Below are positions 39,321-48,475 of a stretch of DNA of 63,501 nt, in pieces (the first letter of the stretch is position 1; each line of letters opens with the position of its first letter). The stretch spans positions 1 through 63,501 of the forward strand of contig NZ_CAJXWY010000020.1 of the NCBI RefSeq assembly GCF_913062725.1. The letters run 5' to 3'. The notes under the pieces were generated by a model, which did not search any database, was not told the origin of the DNA, and was given only the letters and a program-made list of their open reading frames with translations. The DNA comes from an uncultured Thiohalocapsa sp. Its GTDB lineage: Bacteria; Pseudomonadota; Gammaproteobacteria; Chromatiales; Chromatiaceae. A program made the translations under genes and the position numbers.

Positions 39321-40034
39321 ATGACTGCACAGGCCAAATGCGCGGCAGTGCTGTTCGACCTCGACGGCACCTACGCCGACACCGCCGCCGATATGGGCGC
39401 CGCGCTGAATACCCTGCTCGCGCGCCACGGCCGCCCGCCGCTGGCGACGGCGCTGATCCGCCCGCACGTGTCCAGCGGCGCCCGCGGACTGCTGCGGATC
39501 GGCTTCGACCTTACACCGGATGACGCCGGCTACGCCGCGCTGCGCGCCGAGTATCTGGATCTCTACGCCGCCGACATCTGCTGCCACACCCGCCCCTTCG
39601 ACGGCATGGAGACGCTCATTCGCCGGCTGGTGAGCCAGGGCTTGGCCTGGGGCATCGTCACCAACAAGCCTGGCTGGCTCACCACCCCGCTGCTCGCGGC
39701 CATCAACCCATCGCCGGCGCCCGCCTGCGTCGTCAGCGGCGATACCACCGCGCACGCCAAGCCGCACCCGCAGCCCCTGCTGCACGCCTGCGCGCTGCTG
39801 GATGTGGAGCCCGCGCACTGCTGGTACGTGGGCGACGATGCCCGCGACATCCACGCCGGGCGCGCCGCCGGCATGGCCACCCTCGCCGCCGGCTGGGGCT
39901 ACCTCGGTACCGACAGCCCACCGGGCGACTGGGGGGCCACCGGCCTGGTGGAGCACCCCCTCGGCGTCCTGGACTGGCTCACCGGTGCGCGCTCGCCGAC
40001 GCTGCCGCCCGCCAATCCGCCGCGAGCGGCCTAA
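39321..40034 (+). CDS. HAD phosphatase, MupP/phosphoglycolate-phosphatase-like
   Basis: 237 residues. HAD motif I VLFDLDGTYADTAADMGAAL (DxD at 14-16), motif II IVTNKPG, motif III AKPHPQPLLHAC, and motif IV YVGDDARDIHAGRAAGM are all present. The tight coupling to ubiG (2-bp gap) matches the position of MupP, the N-acetylmuramate 6-phosphate phosphatase of peptidoglycan recycling. The Gph family is equally close by sequence, and in a CO2-fixing cell a phosphoglycolate phosphatase is also plausible. Confidence 0.85.
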   Translation: MTAQAKCAAVLFDLDGTYADTAADMGAALNTLLARHGRPPLATALIRPHVSSGARGLLRIGFDLTPDDAGYAALRAEYLDLYAADICCHTRPFDGMETLIRRLVSQGLAWGIVTNKPGWLTTPLLAAINPSPAPACVVSGDTTAHAKPHPQPLLHACALLDVEPAHCWYVGDDARDIHAGRAAGMATLAAGWGYLGTDSPPGDWGATGLVEHPLGVLDWLTGARSPTLPPANPPRAA

Positions 40035-40095
40035 AGCGCGCAACGGCAGCGCGCAACGGCGGCGCGAACGGCAGCGCACGACGGCAGCGCGGCGG
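40035..40095 (+). repeat. imperfect GCGCAACGGCAG tandem repeats
   Basis: About four to five degenerate copies of a 12-13 bp unit (GCGCAACGGCA, GCGCGAACGGCA, GCGCACGACGGCA) begin one base after the phosphatase stop. The 205-bp gap before the next gene shows no promoter or ORF. Confidence 0.6.
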
Positions 40096-40239
40096 CGCCG
40101 ACCCGACGCCGGCGCAGTGGACTGCGGGCCCGATGCACGGCGACCCGGCCAGCCACGCCTGCGACCGGCCGACGCGGTGCCCGACCACCAGCCAACCGCC
40201 GACACCATCCGCAACCTGACCACCTGACCCGATCCGCCC

Positions 40240-41091
40240 ATGCCCGCGCCCGACCTCCCCGCCGGCGGCGCCGAATGGCGCTATCCCAATCGCGCCACCC
40301 CACCCGGCTCCAGCCTCTACTACGCCGTGCGCTTCGCCCCCCGCGAACTGCGGGATGCACTGGCGGCGCTCGCGGGCTGGCGGCACCAGGTCCGCGCCAT
40401 ACTCGACGAGGTCTCGGACTCAGGCGTCGCACGTCTGAAGCTGGACTGGTGGCGCGAGGAGATTCAGCGCACGCTGGCCGGCGCGCCGCGCCACCCGCTG
40501 AGTCATGTGCTCGCCTCCACGCTGGCGTCAGACGTCGACGGCGGTGCCCTGCCCGCGGCGCCCTTCCTGGCCATGGCCGACGACGTCGAGCAGGTACTGC
40601 GCCGCCGGCGCCCGGCGGACGCCGCGGCAATGCGAGCCGCCGACACCCGAGACCTGGGCGCCCTGTTCGAATTGCTCGCCCGCGCCCACGGCGAGCGGGA
40701 CGAATCGGTCATCGCCGCCGCCCGCCGCAGCGGCGGCTGGTGCGGCGGCGTCCGCCGGCTGCGGGACGCGGGGCTGCTGCTGCGCCACGATCGCACCGTC
40801 CTGCCCACCGACGCCATCACCGCCGCCGGTCTCGGACACGAGGCCCTGGCGAGCCCTGAGCACCGCCACCAATTGCCCGCCCTACTCGCACCGCAGGCCG
40901 CCATGCTGGCGCGCGAGGCCCCAACCACCGCTGCGTCGGCGCTGCCGCGGGCGCTACGCATCCAGCAGCGCATCCATGCGGCGCTGCTGCAAGAGCTCCG
41001 CCGCAGCGAGCTCGCCGTGGTGGATCAGCGCATCGGGCTGACGCCGCTGCGCAAGTTCTGGATCGCGTTGCGGGCCAATGAGCGAGCTTGA
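40240..41091 (+). CDS. squalene/phytoene synthase-family protein, diverged active site
   Basis: 283 residues, all-helical trans-isoprenyl synthase fold. SSLYYAVRFAPRELRDALAA, then ILDEVSD and ARLKLDWWREEIQRTLAGAP match the first half of the family (the LxxWR.E element is clear). The first Asp motif is reduced to DEVSD. At the second, where active enzymes have a DxxxD in a L-x-N-x-LRD context, this reads GGVRRLRDAGLLLR with a single Asp. It may be non-catalytic, like the NDUFAF6-type complex I assembly proteins. It is downstream of ubiG and the phosphatase. Confidence 0.72.
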   Translation: MPAPDLPAGGAEWRYPNRATPPGSSLYYAVRFAPRELRDALAALAGWRHQVRAILDEVSDSGVARLKLDWWREEIQRTLAGAPRHPLSHVLASTLASDVDGGALPAAPFLAMADDVEQVLRRRRPADAAAMRAADTRDLGALFELLARAHGERDESVIAAARRSGGWCGGVRRLRDAGLLLRHDRTVLPTDAITAAGLGHEALASPEHRHQLPALLAPQAAMLAREAPTTAASALPRALRIQQRIHAALLQELRRSELAVVDQRIGLTPLRKFWIALRANERA

Positions 41092-41117
41092 CTGGATGTA
41101 GGGCGGCTGCCGCAACC

Positions 41118-43316
41118 TCATTTCTCCGCGAGGCGTTCGAGGGCCGCGCGAATGTCGGCGTCGTTGGGGTGGTGCTGCACGGCCTCGCGCAGTACCTCGC
41201 GGGCCTGGTCGGTCTCGCCGGCCTGCTCGAGCGCCAGGGCCTGGACGAAGGGATAGCGCGGCTCGCTCGGGGCCAGGGCGACCGCCCTGGCCAGTTGCGG
41301 CAGGGCCTCGGGCAAACGCTGCTCGCGAATCAGCAGCAGCCCGAGCGCATACGACAAGGCGGCGCTGTCGGGGGCTGCGGCGATGCCGGCACGCAGGTGC
41401 GCCTCTCCGTCGTCGTCGCGCCCCAGCGCGCGGTACAGGTCCGCCAGGTTGGCGTAGGCGGGCGCGAAATCGGGCTGCAGGCGCAGCGCGGTCTGGTATG
41501 ACTGCTCGGCCTGTGCGGCGTCGCCGACCGCGCTGGCCACCAACCCCAGGTTGAGGTGAGACTCCGGACGCTCGGCCGTAACATAGAGCGTCTGAGCGTA
41601 TTCCTCGATGCGGCGGGTCAGCAACTCGCGGAAGCGCTCCGGCACCTGCTGGCGCAGCACCGGCGCGAGCACGCGCGCGGCCTCGATGCGCACCAGCAAC
41701 ACCGGGTCGTCGAGCAGCGGCCAGCCGAGGTCCACCCGGGTACGCAGATCGGTCGCTTCCAGATAGCGCACACCGGCGGCACGGACCAGGGGCGCGTCGT
41801 CCTCGAGCAGGCGGCGCAGGCGCGGCAACTGGTCGGCGCTGGCCAGGGGGCGCAGCCGCTCGATGGCGCTGGCGCGGGCGATCGCGGGCTGCGTGCTGTC
41901 GGCGGCGAGGGCCAACAGCTGTGCCGCGGCATCGGGTGCGCCGCGGTCGGCCGCATGCAGGGCCTCGCCGAAGTGCGGGCCGCGATGGCGGCTGTCCGGG
42001 TACCAGCGCACCACCTGTGCAGCCGCCCAGGCGGCATCCTGGTCGGTGTGGCAGCCGGTGCAGGCGTTGGGCGTGCCGAGGCTGACCGACAAGTCCGGTC
42101 GTGGCACCCGGAAGCTGTGATCCGCCCGCCAATCATTGACCATGTAGACCCGCTGCGGCATGTGGCAGCCGGTGCAGGCGGCGCCGGCGCCGTCCACCGG
42201 GTGGTGGTGATGCCGGGGGCTGTCGTACTGCGCGGCGACGTGGCAGCTGGTGCACACCGCATTGCCGCTGCGCTGCAGTTGCTGGCTGTGCGGGTCGTGA
42301 CAGTCGCTACAGGTCACGCCGGCGTGGTACATGCGGCTCTGCACGAAGGAGCCGTAGACATAGACCTCATCTTTGATTTGGCCGTCCGGGTAGTACAGGT
42401 GGGGCTCGAGCAACGCCAGGCGATGGGTCTGCGCCAGGGGCTCGCCGTGGCGGTAGTCCTCACTGAGCTGGCCGCGCCGGGCATGGCAGCGGGCGCAGAT
42501 CTCGATCTCCGTGTGCTCACGGCGCGGCGGGCTGCGGCGGGGCAGCCCGCTGGCCGGGTCGATGAGCCACTGCGCCCGGTCGCTGCGCAGCCGGGTGCTG
42601 AAGCCGCGCCGCGGATCGGCGGCGCGCTCGGCGTCGCCCTGCTGCGCCCAGGCCAGGTGGCCGGCGCCGGGGCCATGGCAGGCCTCGCAGGCGACATCGA
42701 TTTCGGCGTAGTGGGTCTGGTAGCCGTCGGTCGCCGGGTCATAGCCCTTGCGCAGATCGGTGGAGTGGCACTCGGCGCACTGATAATTCCAGTTCTGCTC
42801 GCGACCGCTCCAGTGCAGCGCGTGGGTGTGATCGATGGGCTCGTCGGGGTAGAGGTGGAACCAGCGCTGGCCGCCCGCCGCCGCGGGGCGGCTGTCCCAG
42901 GCGATGCCCAGGCCCTGCAGCCGCCCCTGCGGGCGCTCGAGCAGGTACTGCTGCAGCGGGTACCAGCCGAAGGTGTAGCGCACCCGGTAGTCGGCCAGCG
43001 CACCGTCGGGGCCGTCGGTGCGCACCCAGTAGTCGCCGTCCCGTTGATAGAAACGGCTGGTGACGCCGTGGGCGGTGAATTCGGCGTCATCGAAGTCCCC
43101 CAGCACCGTGGCCGCATTCGGTAGGGCCATGGCGAGGTCGTGATGCGAGCCCTGCCAGGCGGCGGTCTCATCCGTGTGGCAATCGGCGCAGGCGGCGGCG
43201 CCGACATAGCCCTCGTGAGCCGCCGGGGTGGCCGTGCCGGCCGAAGCCTGACTCCCGAGGAGGAGGCTGAGAGACAGCAGGGTGGTGCGGACGAGCAGGG
43301 CGTCGGACGCTGGCAT
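41118..43316 (-). CDS. exported octaheme cytochrome c with C-terminal HEAT/TPR-like repeats
   Basis: 732 residues. A signal peptide (residues 1-26, hydrophobic core LLSLSLLLG, cleavage after ASA) is followed by a cytochrome region with eight CxxCH haem motifs: CADCH, CAECH, CEACH, CARCH, CSDCH, CTSCH and two CTGCH. Several carry the HxxxxD or GP spacing of the cytochrome c554/NrfA-like families. From about residue 430 the protein turns to helical HEAT-like repeats, then TPR repeats (SHLNLGLVASAVGDAAQAEQ, AYANLADLYRALGRDDDGEA). It is probably periplasmic electron transfer or a redox enzyme with a docking domain; the substrate is unknown. AAGG lies 8 nt before the ATG at 43316. Confidence 0.9.
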   Translation of the reverse strand: MPASDALLVRTTLLSLSLLLGSQASAGTATPAAHEGYVGAAACADCHTDETAAWQGSHHDLAMALPNAATVLGDFDDAEFTAHGVTSRFYQRDGDYWVRTDGPDGALADYRVRYTFGWYPLQQYLLERPQGRLQGLGIAWDSRPAAAGGQRWFHLYPDEPIDHTHALHWSGREQNWNYQCAECHSTDLRKGYDPATDGYQTHYAEIDVACEACHGPGAGHLAWAQQGDAERAADPRRGFSTRLRSDRAQWLIDPASGLPRRSPPRREHTEIEICARCHARRGQLSEDYRHGEPLAQTHRLALLEPHLYYPDGQIKDEVYVYGSFVQSRMYHAGVTCSDCHDPHSQQLQRSGNAVCTSCHVAAQYDSPRHHHHPVDGAGAACTGCHMPQRVYMVNDWRADHSFRVPRPDLSVSLGTPNACTGCHTDQDAAWAAAQVVRWYPDSRHRGPHFGEALHAADRGAPDAAAQLLALAADSTQPAIARASAIERLRPLASADQLPRLRRLLEDDAPLVRAAGVRYLEATDLRTRVDLGWPLLDDPVLLVRIEAARVLAPVLRQQVPERFRELLTRRIEEYAQTLYVTAERPESHLNLGLVASAVGDAAQAEQSYQTALRLQPDFAPAYANLADLYRALGRDDDGEAHLRAGIAAAPDSAALSYALGLLLIREQRLPEALPQLARAVALAPSEPRYPFVQALALEQAGETDQAREVLREAVQHHPNDADIRAALERLAEK

Positions 43317-43766
43317 GACAGACCTTGCAAAGGCTGAAAGCCATATCACAGCATAGCGTTGCTCGACCCGCCAAACACGCTGATGGAGCAACGCTTTTCA
43401 GACGCGGGCGGATCCCTTGCAGCACCTACGGCATGATGGGCCAGGAGACGCCCAACATCGCGCCGATGGCCACCAGAAACACAGGCGTTTCCGCGGCAGC
43501 CTCGGCGCTCGCCAAGCGCAAAGGGACGACGCTCGCGGGCCCTGGAAAGCTCGCAAGGCTGATGCGGCGCGTGGGGCTCAACGCGTCTGCGAAGAAAAAT
43601 GTCCCATCGCTGGCCGAGCAGGCTGGCTTGGGTGACCTGCTCGAGTGCCGCCGGCCTGTGGCCCCGCCCGCCTCTGTGACTTCGCACGTCGCACGCGCCG
43701 CACCCCTGCTAGAATCCGCAGCTACCCGGTCGGATAAGACGCAAGCCCCGAGAACCCCCCTCAGCC
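43317..43766. other. 450-bp intergenic region, no assigned gene
   Basis: This region separates the cytochrome gene and ispH. A minus-strand open frame (stop at 43426) runs through it; its last ~60 residues read like real protein (RISLASFPGPASVVPLRLAS, then ETPVFLVAIGAMLGVSWPIM, a membrane-like tail), but the upstream part is low-complexity and overlaps ispH. The other strand also stays open. I could not assign either; it may be a gene remnant. TAGAAT at 43710-43715 could be an ispH -10 box. Confidence 0.4.
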
Positions 43767-44717
43767 ATGGATATTCTGCTCGCCAACCCGCGTGGCTTCT
43801 GCGCCGGCGTAGACCGCGCCATCGACATCGTCGAGCGCGTGCTGGAGCTCTTCGGCCCACCCGTCTATGTGCGCCACGAGGTGGTCCACAACCGCTACGT
43901 GGTGGACGATCTCAAGGCCCGCGGCGCCATTTTCGTCGACGACATCGCGCTGATGCCGGAGGGGGCCGTTTGTGTCTTCAGCGCCCACGGCGTGTCCCAG
44001 GATGTGCGCGCCCAGGCCGCCGAGCGGGGCTTGCGGGTGTTCGACGCCACCTGCCCGCTGGTGACCAAGGTGCATCTGGAAGTGGCCCGCCACTGCAAGG
44101 CCGGCTTCGATGTGGTGCTCATCGGCCACCGTGGCCACCCGGAGGTGGAGGGCACCATGGGCCAGTGCGCCGCCGACGGCGGGCGCATGCACCTGGTGGA
44201 AGACCTGAATGACGTCGCCGCCCTCGCCATCGAGCATCCGGACAAGGTCGCCTACGTCACCCAAACCACGCTGTCGGTGGACGACACGGCCGGCATTATC
44301 GACGCGCTGCGCGCGCGCTTCCCGAACCTCACGGGGCCGAAGAAGAGCGATATCTGCTACGCCACCCAGAACCGCCAGGATGCGGTCCGCGACCTCGCCA
44401 GCCGCGCCGACCTGGTGCTGGTGGTGGGCTCGGCCACCAGTTCCAACTCCAACCGCCTGCGTGAGCTCGCGGAGAAGACCGGCACACCGGCTTACCTCAT
44501 CGACGGTCCCGACGACGTCCAGCGCGAATGGCTGACCGACGGTACGCGGGTGGGCGTCACCGCCGGCGCGTCCGCCCCGGAGCTATTGGTGGCGCAGGTG
44601 ATCCAGCGCCTGAAGGACTGGGGGGCCGCCAGCGTCGAAGAGCAGGCCGGCATGCGCGAGAACGTCACCTTCGCCCTGCCCAAGGAACTGCAACGCACGG
44701 CGGGTGACGCCGGCTGA
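43767..44717 (+). CDS. ispH: 4-hydroxy-3-methylbut-2-enyl diphosphate reductase
   Basis: 316 residues. The three cluster-binding cysteines are at C12 ([13 protein letters not shown]), C96 ([11 protein letters not shown]) and C197 ([14 protein letters not shown]). [25 protein letters not shown] and [17 protein letters not shown] are also conserved. It is the last enzyme of the MEP isoprenoid pathway, carrying a [4Fe-4S] cluster. ispH is followed by a glycine oxidase gene 70 bp away on the same strand. Confidence 0.98.
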   Translation: MDILLANPRGFCAGVDRAIDIVERVLELFGPPVYVRHEVVHNRYVVDDLKARGAIFVDDIALMPEGAVCVFSAHGVSQDVRAQAAERGLRVFDATCPLVTKVHLEVARHCKAGFDVVLIGHRGHPEVEGTMGQCAADGGRMHLVEDLNDVAALAIEHPDKVAYVTQTTLSVDDTAGIIDALRARFPNLTGPKKSDICYATQNRQDAVRDLASRADLVLVVGSATSSNSNRLRELAEKTGTPAYLIDGPDDVQREWLTDGTRVGVTAGASAPELLVAQVIQRLKDWGAASVEEQAGMRENVTFALPKELQRTAGDAG

Positions 44718-44787
44718 CGGCGTCTGCGGCAAGTCGACCCTCCCGATCACCCCGGCAGGCTGATGCCCGCGCACGACTGACACACGC

Positions 44788-45891
44788 ATGAGCGACCACA
44801 CTGGCTCCGATATCCTCGTCATCGGCGGCGGCGTCATCGGTCTGATGACCGCCCGCGAGCTCGCCGCCACGGGTGCAGCCGTCACCCTGGTGGAAATGGG
44901 CGACACCGGCCAGCAGGCGAGCTGGGCCGGCGGCGGCATCCTCTCGCCCCTCTACCCCTGGCGCTTCGCCGGCGCCGTCACGGCGTTGGCCACCTGGAGC
45001 CAACGGGTCTACCCGGCGCTTTGCACCGAGCTGTTCGAAAGCACCGGCATCGATCCCGAATACAACACCAGCGGCTTGATGATCCTCGACCCCGAGGAAC
45101 ATGCCGAGGCCCGCGCCTGGGCCAGCGCCGAGCACCAGTCGCTGACGACGCTGAACCCCACCCAGATCCGCGAAACAGAGCCCGGCCTGCAGACCGGGGT
45201 GCGGACAGCACTCTGGCTCGAGGACATCGGTCAGGTGCGCAACCCCAGGCTCACCAAGGCCCTGCGCGTTGCCATCGAGCCCAAGGTCAGCATCCGCGAG
45301 CACGAAGAGGTGCTGGAGCTGCGTGTCAAGGACGGCGTGGTCCAGGGTGTGCGCACCCGCGCCGGTGATATCGCCGCGCAACGCGTTGTGGTCTGCACCG
45401 GCGCCTGGACCGCGGAGCTGCTCGGCAAGCTCGGGCGCAAGCCCGACATCCACCCGGTGCGTGGGCAGATGATTCTGTTCTACGCCAAGCCCGGGCAAAT
45501 CCGCCATTTGACACTCTACCGCGAGCGCTACGTCATTCCGCGCCGCGACGGCCGGGTGCTCATCGGCAGCACGCTCGAGGATGCCGGCTTCGAGAAGCGC
45601 ACCACGGCGGAGGCGAAAGAAGAGCTCTACCGCATCGCCACGGAGCTGTTTCCCCTCCTGAAGCGCACGCCCATCGAGGATCACTGGGCGGGGCTGCGCC
45701 CGGGCTCACCGAGCGGCATCCCGTACATCGGCCCCTATCCGGGCGCGGAAGGGCTTTACGTCAACGCCGGTCACTTCCGCAATGGTCTGGTCACGGGCCC
45801 CGCCTCCGCCAGGCTGCTTGCGGACCTGCTGCTGGGCCGTGACCCCATCCTGCCGGCGTCGGCCTATGCGCTGGACGCGGCCCGGGGCTGA
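44788..45891 (+). CDS. thiO: FAD-dependent glycine oxidase / D-amino-acid oxidase (ThiO-like)
   Basis: 367 residues, DAO fold. N-terminal dinucleotide motif DILVIGGGVIGLMTARELA at 8-26; ASWAGGGILSPLYPW, VVVCTGAWTAELLG, HPVRGQMILFYAKPGQ, YVIPRRDGRVLIGSTLEDAG and HFRNGLVTGPASARLLAD follow the ThiO/glycine oxidase pattern. In thiamin synthesis ThiO makes dehydroglycine from glycine. No other thi gene is in the window, so the exact substrate is inferred from family resemblance; a general D-amino-acid oxidase is possible. Confidence 0.85.
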   Translation: MSDHTGSDILVIGGGVIGLMTARELAATGAAVTLVEMGDTGQQASWAGGGILSPLYPWRFAGAVTALATWSQRVYPALCTELFESTGIDPEYNTSGLMILDPEEHAEARAWASAEHQSLTTLNPTQIRETEPGLQTGVRTALWLEDIGQVRNPRLTKALRVAIEPKVSIREHEEVLELRVKDGVVQGVRTRAGDIAAQRVVVCTGAWTAELLGKLGRKPDIHPVRGQMILFYAKPGQIRHLTLYRERYVIPRRDGRVLIGSTLEDAGFEKRTTAEAKEELYRIATELFPLLKRTPIEDHWAGLRPGSPSGIPYIGPYPGAEGLYVNAGHFRNGLVTGPASARLLADLLLGRDPILPASAYALDAARG

Positions 45892-45969
45892 GCGCCGCCC
45901 GATGCTTGCCGCAAGCCGCCAACCCGCTTATGATTAACGGCTGGCCCGGGCACTGTCCCGACGTCCTGC

Positions 45970-46045
<76 letters not shown>

Positions 46046-46159
46046 TTCAAGCCTTCCCCCGAGGCACTCGATTGGGTGCGAGGGACGAGTCATACGACAG
46101 CACGCCTGTCGTCGGCCCCCACCAGCCGCAATCCTGCCCGCCGCAGCTCGAGCCGGACA

Positions 46160-46972
46160 TTGACGCACGCTGGGTATATCCACGGTTTCAGCGATAGCGA
46201 GCGCCGCCGCCTGATCGCCCAGGCACAGCTGCTGGCGCAGCCGGTATTCGGTGGACTGGATTTCTCCGGCGACCGCAGTCTGCTCGAGGTCGGTTGCGCC
46301 GTGGGTGCCGAGCTGCACCTCATCGCACAACGGGCCCCGCAGCTGTCGCTGACCGGCCTGGATCTGAGTGCCACGCACTTGCGCGCCGGACACGCCTGGC
46401 TCAACCGGGCTGAGCGCATCCGCCTGGTTCAGGGCGACGCGCGCACTTTACCCTTCGCAGACGACAGCTTCGATGTCACGCTGACCATCTGGGTACTGGA
46501 GCACTTACGGGACCCCGCCGCCGTGGTCGGCGAGCTGTTGCGGGTCGTCAAACCCACGGGCAGGGTCATCCTGACCGAGGTGGACAACCGAACCTTTTGC
46601 TTCGACCCGACGCAACCCGCCATCAGCGCCTGGTGGGACGCGTTCAACCGCTGCCAGGCCGAGCTCGGCGGGGGCGATCCTTGCATCGGCGGCAAGTTGC
46701 GGCACATCGTGAGCGCCCTGGGTGCAGAGGTGCTGGCGGCCGAGCCCCGGCGCGTCATCAGCAGCGCTGATACGAGCCGCGCCCGGGCAGCGCAGCTGCG
46801 CTACCTGCGCGAGCTGTTGGCCTCGGGTGCAGAGCGGATGCTGGTCCATGGCTATGCGACACTCGAGATGCAGCACGCCATGGAGGCGGCATTCACGGCC
46901 GTACAGGCGCGGCGGGAGGTCGCCTTCCGGTACGGCGCGGTCAGACTGATTTGTCAAAAGCCGGCAGCGTAA
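46160..46972 (+). CDS. class I SAM-dependent methyltransferase
   Basis: About 270 residues. YIHGFSDSERRRLIAQAQLL, then LLEVGCAVGAELHLIAQRAP (SAM-binding motif I), GLDLSATHLRAG, VQGDARTLPFADDSFDVTLT and IWVLEHLRDPAAVVGELL (motifs II-III), matching the UbiE/Methyltransf_11 type. The frame is open back into the tRNA, which cannot be coding. A TTG at 46160 (TLTHAGYIHGF) fits the family N-terminus; a GTG at 46076 with GAGG 11 nt upstream is the alternative. The substrate is unknown; it converges on dnaJ. Confidence 0.8.
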   Translation: MTHAGYIHGFSDSERRRLIAQAQLLAQPVFGGLDFSGDRSLLEVGCAVGAELHLIAQRAPQLSLTGLDLSATHLRAGHAWLNRAERIRLVQGDARTLPFADDSFDVTLTIWVLEHLRDPAAVVGELLRVVKPTGRVILTEVDNRTFCFDPTQPAISAWWDAFNRCQAELGGGDPCIGGKLRHIVSALGAEVLAAEPRRVISSADTSRARAAQLRYLRELLASGAERMLVHGYATLEMQHAMEAAFTAVQARREVAFRYGAVRLICQKPAA

Positions 46973-47005
46973 GACGCTTTGCGGCGGTGCTTCGCGGGGC
47001 GCCCG

Positions 47006-47023
47006 GGGCGGGCACGCCCGCCC
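47006..47023. terminator. dyad between convergent methyltransferase and dnaJ
   Basis: GGGCGGGC / GCCCGCCC with two central bases, 3 bp beyond the dnaJ stop. It could fold in transcripts from either side, but has no T tract, so its role as a bidirectional terminator is uncertain. Confidence 0.35.
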
Positions 47024-47026
47024 GCG

Positions 47027-48151
47027 CTAGAGCCCCATCTTTTCAAAAAAGTGCTTGACGCCGTCGAGCCAGCTGGTGGAGTGGGGGCTGTGGTGCTTGC
47101 CGCCGCTGGCCAGGGTGTCGTTCAATTCGCGCAGCAGTTCTTTCTGACGCTCGGTGAGATTCACCGGCGTCTCGACGATGACCCGGCAGATGAGGTCGCC
47201 GACGGGGCCACCGCGCACGGGCTTCACGCCCTTGCCGCGCATGCGGAACATCTTGCCCGTCTGGGTGCCCGCGGGGACCTTGAGCATCACCTTGCCGCTC
47301 AGGGTGGGTACTTCCATCTCGCCGCCCAGGGCCGCCGTGGCAAAGCTGATGGGCACCTCGCAGAACAGATGGCTCTCCTCACGCGTGAAGATGGGATGCT
47401 CCTGCACCATCACCTGCACGTAGAGGTCTCCCGGCGGACCGCCCTGCTCGCCGAGCTCGCCTTCGCCCGCCAGACGGATACGATCACCGGTGTCCACACC
47501 CGGCGGTACCTTGACGCTGAGGGTTTTCTCTTCGCGTAGTCGGCCGCTGCCACGACAGTGCCGGCAGGGCTCCTCGATGACGCTGCCGGTGCCGCGGCAG
47601 GTGGGGCAGGTCTGCTGGATGGAGAAGAAGCCCTGCTGCATGCGCACCTGGCCGTGGCCGTGACAGGTGCCGCACTCCTTCGGCTTGGTACCAGGCTTGG
47701 CGCCGCTACCGCCACAGTGATGGCATTCCACCGTGGTTGGGATTCTGATGCTGACGTCTTTGCCGGCGACCGCCTCTTCGAGGGTGAGCGACAGCTCGTA
47801 GCGCAGGTCGGTGCCACGGTGAGTGCGTCGTCCACCGGCACGGCCGCCAAAGATATCCCCGAAGACGTCGCCGAAGATATCCGAGAAACCGCCGGCGCCG
47901 AAGTCGCCGGGGCCGCCGCCGCCCTGTCCGCTGACGCCGGCATGGCCGAACTGGTCGTAAGCAGAGCGCTTGCGGGGGTCGGTGAGGATGTCGTGGGCCT
48001 CTTTGGCTTCCTTGAACTTGGTGAGGGCTTCGGCATCGTCCGGATTGCGATCCGGGTGGTACTTCATGGCCATCCGGCGGAAGGCTTTTTTGATGTCCTG
48101 CTCGCTGGCGTTTCGGCTCAGGCCGAGGACTTCGTAGTAATCGCGGGGCAT
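47027..48151 (-). CDS. dnaJ: chaperone DnaJ
   Basis: 374 residues, full type I J-protein. The J domain (1-70) has HPD at 32-34 (MKYHPDRN); a Gly/Phe region follows with repeated [10 protein letters not shown]; four zinc-finger repeats are [24 protein letters not shown] and CRHCRGSG; the C-terminal substrate domains include [20 protein letters not shown]. It stimulates DnaK ATPase. It is the last gene of hrcA-grpE-dnaK-dnaJ, with a 324-bp gap after dnaK that contains nested inverted repeats. Confidence 0.98.
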   Translation of the reverse strand: MPRDYYEVLGLSRNASEQDIKKAFRRMAMKYHPDRNPDDAEALTKFKEAKEAHDILTDPRKRSAYDQFGHAGVSGQGGGGPGDFGAGGFSDIFGDVFGDIFGGRAGGRRTHRGTDLRYELSLTLEEAVAGKDVSIRIPTTVECHHCGGSGAKPGTKPKECGTCHGHGQVRMQQGFFSIQQTCPTCRGTGSVIEEPCRHCRGSGRLREEKTLSVKVPPGVDTGDRIRLAGEGELGEQGGPPGDLYVQVMVQEHPIFTREESHLFCEVPISFATAALGGEMEVPTLSGKVMLKVPAGTQTGKMFRMRGKGVKPVRGGPVGDLICRVIVETPVNLTERQKELLRELNDTLASGGKHHSPHSTSWLDGVKHFFEKMGL

Positions 48152-48475
48152 CGGCGGGGTCCGGAAACTGACGTGTTATTGGGGTCTGGGCGCTATGGGG
48201 AGCGGGGCGGAGGCGTGTCGTTGATGCTTTGAGCGGGGACTCGGGGCGATCGGAGACTCGGGGGTCGTGCTGCCGCGTTGGCGTCGGCGCGCATCCGATG
48301 GGCGGCTAAGGCCCGAACCGTGCCGAATGGGGTGCGACGACGCTGCTCGTCGTCGGGCCTTGCGGACTCAGGCGACCGCCACCTCGCTGCAGACGGCCGC
48401 GAGGGCAGACAGATAATGACGCGTGCGCCCGAGGGCACACGCGCCTCCCGTGATGCCGACGCGATGGGCGCCCGC
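48152..48475 (-). promoter_or_regulatory. dnaK-dnaJ intergenic region with nested inverted repeats
   Basis: 324 bp without a gene. An outer 9-bp perfect repeat AAGGCCCGA (48308-48316) / TCGGGCCTT (48353-48361) encloses an inner hairpin CGACGAC (48335-48341) / GTCGTCG (48349-48355). The inner arm shares bases 48353-48355 with the outer arm, so the full hairpins compete. Possible attenuation or mRNA processing between dnaK and dnaJ; no promoter boxes were recognised. Confidence 0.5.

Noticed and set aside
43325..44212. A plus-strand frame starting upstream of ispH and running into it
   Set aside because: It reads ispH in the wrong frame and becomes Arg-rich.
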